Positions 7,837 to 14,466 of a stretch of DNA of 15,463 nucleotides are shown here, piece after piece (position 1 is the first letter of the stretch; the number at the start of each line of letters is the position of its first letter). The notes beneath the pieces were generated by a model. The model was not told the origin of the DNA. It worked only from the letters and a program-made list of their open reading frames with translations, and did no database searches. Source of the stretch: CF-72 sp051006215 (GTDB lineage Bacteria; Chloroflexota; UBA6077; CF-72); the NCBI GenBank assembly GCA_051006215.1, contig JBPCIO010000281.1, positions 1-15,463 on the forward strand, read 5' to 3'. The position numbers were made by a program, and so were the translations under genes.

Positions 7837-9234
7837 TCAGGCCCGAGCTGTCTCGGACGCGGCGAGAGCAGGGGAGCTCGCGCGAGGTGAGGCGGCGACC
7901 ACTTCGGCAGCGCGGCGAATGGTGAGCAACAGGCCATCCCTGCCCTGAACGACGACAGGCTCGCCTATGCCCAGTCGGCCATCCGGGGCGACAGCTTGCC
8001 ACAATTCGCCATACACGAGGACCAGCCCGATGCTGGCCGGGCCCAGCTCACGGCGCACAACGCCAGTTGCGCCAAGCATGCCCTCGCCTCCGGTCACCAC
8101 CCGCCGGCGACGCGAGCTCAAGACGGCTGTGACGATCACCAGGAAGAACACCAAGAACATGGTGGTGACCGACATGATGGCGAGCGTCGAGATCTGAAGG
8201 AATGGTTGATCCGGAGCGTTGATCAGCAGCAATGAACCGATGCCGAAGGCGAGCGCGCCGCCCACGGCCAGAATGCCGTGCGCGGTGAGAAACGGTTCCA
8301 ACCCGAACAGGAGTAGACCAAAGGCGATCAGGCCCAGCCCAGCGAAATTGAGGGGCAGTGTGCCCAGTGCAAAAAACGCAAGCAGCAGAAAGATGCCGCC
8401 GACAACGCCCGGGAACACGGAGCCCGGGTTGTACAGCTCGAGCAACAGCCCGAGGCTGCCCATGCTGAGCAAGATGTAGGCAATGGTGGGGTTGGTAATG
8501 GTCAGCAGAAATGACTCGATGGCCGACATGTCGGCGCGTCGAATCGGGGCGCCGACCGTCCGCAGGCTCACCTCGCCAGTCGAGACGCGCACCCTAGCAC
8601 CGTCTGCCTGCCGCAACAGGTCAGGCAGGTCGGCGGCGACATAGTTGACGACGTTGGCTCTGAGCGCTTCGCTGGCCTGCAAGTTAGCGCCTTCGCGCAC
8701 GGCGCGCTCCGCAAAGCCGGGGTCCCGCCCGCGCTGTTCCGCAAGCGCCCGAATGCCAGCCACCGCATCATTGGTGACCTTGCTCTTCATCTCCGGCGAC
8801 ATCTGCGCCTCGCCGCCGTTGGTGTCGAACGCGACCGGTGTGGCAGAGCCAATGTTGGTCGCGGGCGCCATCCCGACCAGGTGCGCTGCATAGGCGATGT
8901 AGACGCCCGCCGAGCCAGCGCGGGCGCCGTCCGGCGCAACGTAGATGATGACTGGCACGCGCGAAGCCAAAATGCGCAGGTTGATATCCCGCATGGCGTC
9001 AGACAAGCCGCCGGGAGTATCCGTGTAGAACACGATGGCCGCGGCGTTCGACCGCTCGGCATCGCCGACAACGCGATCTACATAGGCCGCCATGACCGGG
9101 TTGATGATGCCCTTGATCTCGCCTGCGATGACCTCCGGCTGGGCGCCCTGAGCGCCCGCGGGTCGGGCCAGGAGCGCTGCTCCGATCAGCGTCAGGACCA
9201 AGAGCACCAGTAGATCCGGATGAAGCGCGCGCAC
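7837..9234 (-). CDS. Membrane-bound ClpP-class serine protease with NfeD domain
   Basis: This 465-residue protein is a full-length NfeD1b/NodN-type family member. Residues 1-29 form a signal peptide or anchor (hydrophobic 8-23, then RPAGAQ). Residues 34-235 are a ClpP/SppA-like protease domain with nucleophile S108 in RAGSAGVYIA and base K152 in SKVTNDA; TPGGL at 73-77 is the oxyanion region. About five membrane segments follow (248-268, 276-291, 297-314, 320-338, 348-373). Residues ~378-440 form the C-terminal NfeD OB-fold, and the end is an Ala/Ser-rich tail. Archaeal relatives cut hydrophobic C-terminal regions of stomatin partners; no stomatin gene is visible next to it. The GTG start at 9234 lies 2 nt after the glyA stop; a GTG at codon 10 is an alternative. 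Family assignment is solid; the substrate is unknown. Confidence 0.92.
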   Translation of the reverse strand: MRALHPDLLVLLVLTLIGAALLARPAGAQGAQPEVIAGEIKGIINPVMAAYVDRVVGDAERSNAAAIVFYTDTPGGLSDAMRDINLRILASRVPVIIYVAPDGARAGSAGVYIAYAAHLVGMAPATNIGSATPVAFDTNGGEAQMSPEMKSKVTNDAVAGIRALAEQRGRDPGFAERAVREGANLQASEALRANVVNYVAADLPDLLRQADGARVRVSTGEVSLRTVGAPIRRADMSAIESFLLTITNPTIAYILLSMGSLGLLLELYNPGSVFPGVVGGIFLLLAFFALGTLPLNFAGLGLIAFGLLLFGLEPFLTAHGILAVGGALAFGIGSLLLINAPDQPFLQISTLAIMSVTTMFLVFFLVIVTAVLSSRRRRVVTGGEGMLGATGVVRRELGPASIGLVLVYGELWQAVAPDGRLGIGEPVVVQGRDGLLLTIRRAAEVVAASPRASSPALAASETARA

Positions 9235-9236
9235 GA

Positions 9237-10502
9237 CTACACCGGCGCCAGCTCGCCGGCCAGAATTTCGACTTCCGCTCGCAACCGCGCCACCACGGAC
9301 TCGTCGGCAGGGTTTTCGGCGATCGTGCTGACGATCTGCGCGACGCGCTGCATGTGGGCTGGTGTCGCACCCCGCGTGGTGACCGCGGGCGTACCAAAGC
9401 GAACACCGCTGGTGACCGCTGGGCGACGAGTCTCTCCAGGCACGGTCGACATGCTGGTAACGACGCCGGCGCTTTCCAGCGTGCGCGCCAGAGTCCGGCC
9501 GGAGTAGTCGCGGTCCAGCAGTTTGATGACCAGCAGGTGATTATCTGTCCCGCCTGAGACGACCCGCACGCCTCCCCGCATCAGGCCCTCCGCCAGCGAG
9601 CGGGCGTTGTCAATGACGTGCTGCTGGTACACACGAAACGCGGGTTGCAGAGCTTCGAGAAAACACACCGCCTTGGCCGCGATGGCGGCCAGATGCGGGC
9701 CGCCCTGGATCCCTGGGAAGACCGTACGGTCGATATCCTTGGCCAGCTCTTGCCGGCACAGAATCAGCGCGCCGCGCGGGCCGCGCAAGCTTTTGTGGGT
9801 GGTGGTTGTAACCACGTCCGCAAAGGGCACTGGGCTGGGGTGCACGCCCGCGGCGACTAGTCCGGCGATATGAGCCATATCGACCAGAAGCCGCGCACCG
9901 ACCGAATCGGCGATGTCGCGGAACCTACGCCAATCGATGACCCGCGAGTATGCCGAAGCGCCCGCCACGATCAGCCTGGGCTGGTGCTCGCTAGCCAGGG
10001 CCGCCACCTTGTCATAGTCGATGAGCTCGGTATTCGGATCGACCCCGTAGTGGACAAAATTGTAAAACTTGCCCGAGAAGCTGACCGGGCTGCCGTGCGT
10101 CAAATGGCCGCCCTGGCTGAGCTCCATGCCCAGGATAGTGTCGCCTGCCTCGAGCAGCGCAAAGTACACGGCCATGTTGGCCGGGCTGCCAGAGTAGGGC
10201 TGCACATTGGCGTGCTCGGCGCCGAAAAGCTGCTTAGCGCGATCGATCGCGAGCTGCTCGATGTCGTCGACTAAGGCCACACCCTGGTAGTAGCGTGCGC
10301 CTGGATAGCCCTCGGCGTACTTGACGTTGAGGTGCGAAGACAGACAGTCCAGAACAGCCTGGGAAGCATAATTCTCGCTGGCGATGAAATTGAGCGTCTG
10401 GCTATGCCGCTGGCGGTCACGCGAGATCAGGGACCAGACTTCGGGGTCCGCGGACTGAAGCGGTGCCGTGCCGCCCGCGGTCGGCCGCGCCGCTATGGTC
10501 AT
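9237..10502 (-). CDS. glyA: Serine hydroxymethyltransferase, divergent folate site
   Basis: SHMT is a PLP enzyme that converts serine plus tetrahydrofolate to glycine plus methylene-tetrahydrofolate. The 421-residue length is normal. The PLP lysine is K237 in TTTTHKSLRGPRG; D208 and H211 lie in VDMAHIAGL; the carboxylate-binding R368 is in TSGVRFGTP; E64 is in KYAEGYPG. Several usually conserved positions differ. The NKN motif that contributes a folate-contacting Asn (N347 in E. coli) reads SMS (350-352). The segment after RYY reads QGVALVD rather than GGCEYVD, and the motif ELIASEN is NFIASEN. The protein is clearly in the SHMT fold, but folate affinity or acceptor may be altered. The ATG at 10502 has no Shine-Dalgarno site, and a TACACT -10-like box ends 7 nt upstream, suggesting a leaderless transcript. 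It diverges from the 32-codon ORF. Confidence 0.93.
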   Translation of the reverse strand: MTIAARPTAGGTAPLQSADPEVWSLISRDRQRHSQTLNFIASENYASQAVLDCLSSHLNVKYAEGYPGARYYQGVALVDDIEQLAIDRAKQLFGAEHANVQPYSGSPANMAVYFALLEAGDTILGMELSQGGHLTHGSPVSFSGKFYNFVHYGVDPNTELIDYDKVAALASEHQPRLIVAGASAYSRVIDWRRFRDIADSVGARLLVDMAHIAGLVAAGVHPSPVPFADVVTTTTHKSLRGPRGALILCRQELAKDIDRTVFPGIQGGPHLAAIAAKAVCFLEALQPAFRVYQQHVIDNARSLAEGLMRGGVRVVSGGTDNHLLVIKLLDRDYSGRTLARTLESAGVVTSMSTVPGETRRPAVTSGVRFGTPAVTTRGATPAHMQRVAQIVSTIAENPADESVVARLRAEVEILAGELAPV

Positions 10503-10534
10503 GCGGCACAGTGTACTTCGTAGAATTGACGGCG
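10503..10534. promoter_or_regulatory. Divergent, possibly leaderless promoter pair
   Basis: Only 32 bp separate the start codons of glyA (minus) and the small basic ORF (plus). Two TAnnnT boxes sit back to back: TACACT on the minus strand (10510-10515), 7 nt from the glyA ATG, and TAGAAT on the plus strand (10521-10526), 8 nt from the small ORF's ATG. Neither gene has a clear Shine-Dalgarno site. The spacing would place both transcription starts at or within 1-2 nt of the ATGs. No good -35 boxes are seen. Confidence 0.4.
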
Positions 10535-10633
10535 ATGAACAAACGCAAGAAAGTCGCCTGGCGCAAACACCGCGTCAAAGCTAAGAAATCCGAAGAGAAA
10601 ATGCGAACGGGCGTGGTCGCCCGGCGAGGTTGA
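10535..10633 (+). CDS. Small basic protein, COX24/AURKAIP1 (bS22/mS38)-like
   Basis: The 32-residue protein begins MNKRKKVAWRKHRVKAKK and ends ARRG. About half its residues are Lys, Arg or His. The core KRKKVAWRKHRVKAKK aligns without gaps to the pattern I recall for the bacterial COX24_C family (K/R-R-K-R-M-A-K-K-K-H-R-K-L-L-K-R, as in mycobacterial bS22), including the KH pair. Members are tiny ribosomal small-subunit proteins related to mitochondrial mS38. The frame fills the space between glyA (32 bp, divergent) and the reductase gene (5 bp, convergent), which would otherwise be empty. AAA/AAG-rich codons contrast with the GC-rich flanks and are expected from its lysine content. There is no clear Shine-Dalgarno site; a TAGAAT box lies 8 nt upstream. 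Similarity is from memory; a chance ORF is possible but less likely given composition and fit. Confidence 0.68.
   Translation: MNKRKKVAWRKHRVKAKKSEEKMRTGVVARRG
10608..10623 (-). terminator. Candidate intrinsic terminator of osmC-fabL transcript
   Basis: Read on the minus strand, CGGGCG-ACCA-CGCCCG is a perfect 6-bp GC stem with a tetraloop, followed by the T-rich stretch TTCGCATTTTCTCTT. It lies 16 bp past the reductase stop codon. The T-run is interrupted, so termination may be partial. The hairpin lies inside the 3' coding end of the opposing 32-codon ORF. Confidence 0.42.
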
Positions 10634-10638
10634 GAAGC

Positions 10639-11406
10639 TCAGGCCAGAAGTGAGTAGCCGCCGTCGACCACGATGGTCTGTCCTCGAATCATCGCGGCAG
10701 CGGAGGTGCACAGAAATGCCACCACCCCAGCCAGATCCTGGGGTTCCACCATTCGGCCGGCGGGTGTGCGGCTGGCGGTCGTGTCGATAACCTCTTTGCC
10801 CCAGCCGAACGACTTCAGCGCCTCGGTGTCCACCAGGCCGCCGGAGACGGCGTTCACGCGAACGCCGAACGGCGAGAACTCCACAGACAGATAACGCGTG
10901 ACCGCTTCGAGGGCGGCTTTGGAAACACCCACCAGAAAGTAGTCCGGCATCACGCGGCTGGCGCCCAGGCTGGAAATGCTGACGATGCATCCGCCGCGGC
11001 GAGCCCGCATAAGTGGAAGAGCAGCTCGCGCGCACAGCCAGGCGCCGCGGGCGTTGACGTTGAGCGTCCAATCCCAGTGGTGCGGGGACACCTCGGTCGC
11101 CGCTCGATTCACGCCTGAGGCCGAGTTATTGACCAGTACGTCAAGGTAGCCATACTTTTGACGGACCTGCTCGAAGAGCTGCTCGACTTGCTTGTCGTCG
11201 GCGACGTTGCCGCGCAAGGTCTCGGCTCGCACGCCCAAGCCACGCGCCTCTGCCGCGGTTTGCTCGGCAGCATCCGGGTGGCGGACGTAATTGATGAGCA
11301 GGTCCGCGCCGCGGCGGGCCAGCTCGAGCACAATCGCCCGACCAATGCCTCGCCCGCCGCCGGTCACCAGCGCCAGTTTGCCAGTCAGCTCCTGACGTTC
11401 AGTCAA
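10639..11406 (-). CDS. fabL: FabL-type enoyl-ACP reductase (SDR family)
   Basis: This 255-residue short-chain dehydrogenase probably reduces trans-2-enoyl-ACP with NADPH in the last step of each fatty-acid elongation cycle. The nucleotide motif is TGGGRGIG (15-22). It has Y156 and K163 spaced Y-x6-K (YFLVGVSK) instead of the YxxxK of ordinary SDRs. It shares the distinctive segments of Bacillus FabL: NSASGVNR (94-101), HWDWTLN (110-116), VSISSLG (142-148), NAVSGG (185-190), TPAGRMVEP (214-222) and MIRGQTIVVDGG (239-250). The start is a TTG at 11406, 1 nt after the osmC stop, so coupling is likely; no ATG gives a complete Rossmann motif. It is convergent with the 32-codon ORF. An enoyl reductase is far more likely than FabG, but activity on ACP substrates is inferred. 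Confidence 0.85.
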   Translation of the reverse strand: MTERQELTGKLALVTGGGRGIGRAIVLELARRGADLLINYVRHPDAAEQTAAEARGLGVRAETLRGNVADDKQVEQLFEQVRQKYGYLDVLVNNSASGVNRAATEVSPHHWDWTLNVNARGAWLCARAALPLMRARRGGCIVSISSLGASRVMPDYFLVGVSKAALEAVTRYLSVEFSPFGVRVNAVSGGLVDTEALKSFGWGKEVIDTTASRTPAGRMVEPQDLAGVVAFLCTSAAAMIRGQTIVVDGGYSLLA

Positions 11407-11407
11407 A

Positions 11408-11854
11408 TTACTTCGCGAGCGTGGCTTTCACGCTCAGATCGACATTGCCTTTGAGAGCTTGTGAGATCGGGCAGCCATCTTTGGCAGCCTCGGCGGCCTT
11501 TACAAATGCAGCCTCGTCAATGTTCGGGACTCGACCGCGGACTTCCAGCACGCTCGAGACGACCTTGAAACCCTCGCCGACTTTGTCGAAGGTGACGGTC
11601 GCGCTCACCTCTAGCGACTGAGGCGGCGTGCCCGCGCCCCCAAGCCCCGCCGACAAGGCCATGGCGTAGCAACTCGCATGCGAGGCCGCCAACAACTCTT
11701 CGGGGCTCGTCTTGCCGTTTGCGTCCGCCTCGGAGCGCCTCGGCCAGCTCACTTCGAGCTGTTTGAACGCCCCACTAGAACTCGCACTCACGCTGCCCTT
11801 GCCGGTTGGGAGATCCCCACTCCAGCCCACATCTGCCCGTCGAACCGCCGCCAT
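11408..11854 (-). CDS. osmC: OsmC-family organic hydroperoxide peroxidase
   Basis: OsmC/Ohr proteins reduce organic hydroperoxides with two reactive cysteines, usually as dimers recycled by lipoylated proteins or thiols. The protein is 148 residues, the usual size. The peroxidatic C62 lies in ASHASCYAMALS and the resolving C128 in KDGCPISQALKG; R/E partners include E53 in SPEELL. The N-terminus (ADVGWSGDLPTGKGSVS) and the FDKVGEGF segment are closer to OsmC than to Ohr. I chose the ATG at 11854 because GAGGAG precedes it by 7 nt; the frame's earlier TTG at 11869 would include that ribosome site. It opens a two-gene unit with the enoyl reductase and diverges from the amidase gene, so oxidative-stress control of lipid repair or synthesis is conceivable but not shown. 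Confidence 0.93.
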   Translation of the reverse strand: MAAVRRADVGWSGDLPTGKGSVSASSSGAFKQLEVSWPRRSEADANGKTSPEELLAASHASCYAMALSAGLGGAGTPPQSLEVSATVTFDKVGEGFKVVSSVLEVRGRVPNIDEAAFVKAAEAAKDGCPISQALKGNVDLSVKATLAK

Positions 11855-11929
11855 ACCGGTACTCCTCAATGATTTCGAAAAACTGTCGTTACCCCTCGAT
11901 CTTACTGGCTGTTATGCTGACCGGCCCTA
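11855..11929. promoter_or_regulatory. Divergent promoter region osmC / amidase
   Basis: This 75-bp gap serves two divergent genes. On the plus strand TGTTATGCT (11910-11918) matches the extended -10 consensus, and its likely start falls about 5 nt before the amidase ATG. On the minus strand TAAGAT (11899-11904) is a possible -10 for osmC, followed by its GAGGAG ribosome site (11862-11867). The palindrome TTTCGAAA (11873-11880) lies in the osmC leader. No convincing -35 boxes or known regulator site is recognised. Confidence 0.4.
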
Positions 11930-13426
11930 ATGTGGAGCGAGCTCGCGCTGGAAGAAAGTACGCTCGAACAACTTCAGACGCGATTCGCCACCGGCGCGCT
12001 GAATGGGCGACAGGTCACCGAGGCGTATCTAGAGCGCATTGAAGCCATCGACCGCTCGGGGCCAACGCTACGCAGCATCATCGAGATAAACCCGGATGCG
12101 CTCGAGATCGCCGAACAGCTCGATAATGAGCGCGCGCGCGGCCGCGTTCGCGGGCCACTCCACGGAATCCCGATCGTCCTCAAAGACAACATCGATACGG
12201 CCGATCGCATGCAGACCAGCGCGGGCTCACTGGCGCTCGTTGGGGCGCCGGTCCTGCGCGACGCCCGCGTGACTCAGAAGCTGCGCGAGGCCGGCGTGGT
12301 CATTCTGGCCAAGGCGAACATGAGCGAGTGGGCGAACTTCCGGTCGACGCGCTCGTCCTCCGGCTGGAGTGGTCGCGGCCGTCAGACGCGCAACCCGTAC
12401 GTACTGGACCGCAGCCCGGGCGGTTCGAGCTCGGGGTCAGCGGCCAGCGTGTCGGCCAACCTGTGCATGGCCGCGCTGGGTACCGAGACCGACGGCTCGA
12501 TCATGAGCCCGTCGTCAGCGAGCGGCGTCGTCGGCATCAAACCGACCGTTGGCCTGACCAGTCGTCAGGGCGTCATTCCGATCTCGCACTCCCAGGACAC
12601 GGTGGGGCCGCACGCCCGCTCCGTGGCGGACGCCGCCACCGTGCTCTCGGCAATCGCCGAGTCGGGCACCGATTATCGCGAGTTCCTGCACCCGGCTGGG
12701 CTGCAGGCAGCCAGAATTGGGATTGCCCGCAGATTCCACACCGGCTACAGCGAGCACACCGACCGGATCTTTGAACACGCGCTGACGGTGCTCCGAAGCT
12801 GCGGCGCTGAGCTGATCGACGATGTGGTGATCCCCGGCCAAGCCGAGCTGCGATCCAATCTCGAAGGGGCAGACGTGACTGCCGAGTCCGTGATCATGCA
12901 GTACGAGTTCAAGGCCGGCATAGCCAGCTATCTCGCTACTCGCCCTGACGCGGCGGTTCGGACACTCGCCGATCTGATCGAGTTCAACGAGCGGCATGCC
13001 GCAGAGGAGATGGCTTACTTCGGCCAGGAGCACTTTGCACAGGCCGAAGCACGCGGACCTCTGACGGACGAGTTGTACCGGAGGGCGGTGGCCCAACACC
13101 AAACCTTTGCCGTTGGCTTTGCGCGACTGTTCACCGATCGCCATCTGGATGCTCTGGTCGCCCCCACTAGCGCGCCAGCCTGGGCCATTGACGTGTTGAA
13201 CGGGGATAGGGGTCTTGGCGGCAGCGCTCAGGTGGCGGCCGTGGCGGGCTTTCCGTTGATCACCGTGCCAGCCGGTTGTGTCGCCGATTTACTCCCGATC
13301 GGGCTGACTTTCATGGGTCCCTCGATGAGCGAGCCGACCTTGATCCGGCTTGCCTACGCTTTCGAGCGAGCCCATCCGGCTCGACGCGCACCACGCTTTC
13401 GGACCACCACGCTCGAGCTGCCATAA
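11930..13426 (+). CDS. Amidase-signature hydrolase, peptide-amidase-like
   Basis: The 498-residue protein belongs to the amidase signature family, which hydrolyses C-N amide bonds through a Ser-cisSer-Lys triad. The triad is K85 (VLKDNIDT), S166 (SPGGSSSGSA) and S190 (GTETDGSI), with the usual 24-residue spacing between the serines. The motif GTETDGSI and following GIKPTVGL and ISHSQDTVGP resemble bacterial peptide amidase (Pam) rather than GatA, which has GTDTGGS and sits with gatB/gatC. No signal peptide is visible, unlike secreted Pam, so it is probably cytoplasmic. The ATG at 11930 lacks a Shine-Dalgarno site and lies just after an extended -10 box. The epimerase gene follows after 28 bp on the same strand. 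The fold is certain; the substrate is unknown. Confidence 0.9.
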   Translation: MWSELALEESTLEQLQTRFATGALNGRQVTEAYLERIEAIDRSGPTLRSIIEINPDALEIAEQLDNERARGRVRGPLHGIPIVLKDNIDTADRMQTSAGSLALVGAPVLRDARVTQKLREAGVVILAKANMSEWANFRSTRSSSGWSGRGRQTRNPYVLDRSPGGSSSGSAASVSANLCMAALGTETDGSIMSPSSASGVVGIKPTVGLTSRQGVIPISHSQDTVGPHARSVADAATVLSAIAESGTDYREFLHPAGLQAARIGIARRFHTGYSEHTDRIFEHALTVLRSCGAELIDDVVIPGQAELRSNLEGADVTAESVIMQYEFKAGIASYLATRPDAAVRTLADLIEFNERHAAEEMAYFGQEHFAQAEARGPLTDELYRRAVAQHQTFAVGFARLFTDRHLDALVAPTSAPAWAIDVLNGDRGLGGSAQVAAVAGFPLITVPAGCVADLLPIGLTFMGPSMSEPTLIRLAYAFERAHPARRAPRFRTTTLELP

Positions 13427-13440
13427 CCCCAGATAGTGAA

Positions 13441-13446
13441 AGAGGA
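13441..13446 (+). promoter_or_regulatory. Ribosome-binding site of the epimerase gene
   Basis: AGAGGA lies 8 nt before the ATG at 13455 in the 28-bp gap after the amidase stop. It supports this start and independent initiation within a shared transcript. Confidence 0.7.
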
Positions 13447-13454
13447 CACCTGAG

Positions 13455-14456
13455 ATGCAATCAACAGGCGGTACGCGATCCGCACCCCGAGTGCTCGTCA
13501 CAGGCGCGGGCGGGTTCATCGGTCACCACCTCGTAAAGTATCTGGTTGCCCGGGGCTACTGGGTGCGCGGAGTTGACCTGAAGCTACCCGAGTTCGAGAA
13601 GACCGCCGCGCATGAGTTCGAGACGCTCGACCTACGACGCTGGGACAATACGCTGAGCGCTACGGAGTCCATCGATGAGGTGTACAACCTGGCCGCGAAT
13701 ATGGGCGGAATCGGATTCATCGAATCGCACAAAGCCGAGATCATGCGCGACTCCGCGTTCATTAACCTCCACATGATCGAAGCGGCCCGAGTGAATGCTG
13801 TCAAACGCTTCCTGTTTAGCTCGTCGGCCTGCATCTACCCGCAATACTTGCAGCAGGACCCGGAGGTGACGCCGCTCAAGGAAGAGGATGCCTACCCTGC
13901 CGATGCGGAAGACGGTTACGGCTGGGAGAAGCTGTTCATGGAGCGACAGTGCCGCCACTACTTCGAGGACTACGGGCTCGAGACGCGGGTCGTACGCTTC
14001 CACAACATCTATGGAGAGCTCGGCACGTACGACGGGGGCCGTGAAAAGTCTCCCGCGGCCATCAGTCGAAAGATTAGCCTGGCCGCGGACGGCGACACTA
14101 TCGAAGTGTGGGGCGATGGTGAGCAGACACGCTCATACTGTTACGTGGCCGACTGCGTCGAGGGCATCTACCGGCTCATGCGCAGCGACTACCGAGCGCC
14201 ACTGAACCTTGGCACAGACCGGCTCGTGACCGTAAACGAACTGGTGGACATTGTCGCGAGCGTCGCAGGCAAACGCATCCACAAATGCTACGATTTGACC
14301 AAGCCGCAAGGAGTACGTGGGCGCAACTCTGATAATACTCGGCTGCGGCAGGTCCTGAAATGGGAGCCGTCGGTGTCCTTGGAAAGCGGGCTGGCGCGCA
14401 CCTACCACTGGATCCAGGCGGAGCTCGTGAAAGCAGGCGTCAAGGTCCCTGCCTAG
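13455..14456 (+). CDS. GDP-mannose 3,5-epimerase-like extended SDR
   Basis: The 333-residue protein is an extended SDR of nucleotide-sugar metabolism. The NAD motif is TGAGGFIGHH (16-25). It carries the hallmark segments of plant GDP-mannose 3,5-epimerase: NLAANMGGIGFI (78-89), SSACIYP (123-129) with S124 and C126, YGWEK with Y155/K159, RFHNIYG (181-187), GGREKSPAA (194-202), WGDGEQTRS (219-227) and GVRGRNSDN (286-294). In the plant enzyme the equivalent Ser/Tyr/Lys oxidise and re-reduce C4 and the Cys acts in epimerisation, giving GDP-L-galactose or GDP-L-gulose. That these residues are retained suggests the same chemistry, feeding a glycan precursor. No glycosyltransferase is visible nearby. 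It forms a pair with the amidase gene and is convergent, 10 bp apart, with the PPC-domain gene. Confidence 0.88.
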   Translation: MQSTGGTRSAPRVLVTGAGGFIGHHLVKYLVARGYWVRGVDLKLPEFEKTAAHEFETLDLRRWDNTLSATESIDEVYNLAANMGGIGFIESHKAEIMRDSAFINLHMIEAARVNAVKRFLFSSSACIYPQYLQQDPEVTPLKEEDAYPADAEDGYGWEKLFMERQCRHYFEDYGLETRVVRFHNIYGELGTYDGGREKSPAAISRKISLAADGDTIEVWGDGEQTRSYCYVADCVEGIYRLMRSDYRAPLNLGTDRLVTVNELVDIVASVAGKRIHKCYDLTKPQGVRGRNSDNTRLRQVLKWEPSVSLESGLARTYHWIQAELVKAGVKVPA

Positions 14457-14466
14457 CCCTGGACGC

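Noticed and set aside
10639..11406. Calling the SDR gene fabG or a generic oxidoreductase
   Set aside because: The YxxxK motif is absent; Y-x6-K and several FabL-specific segments favour enoyl-ACP reductase.
11855..11869. Earlier TTG start for osmC
   Set aside because: The stretch contains the GAGGAG ribosome site for the ATG at 11854.
11930..13426. Calling the amidase gatA
   Set aside because: The GTETDGSI motif differs from GatA's GTDTGGS, and no gatB or gatC is adjacent.
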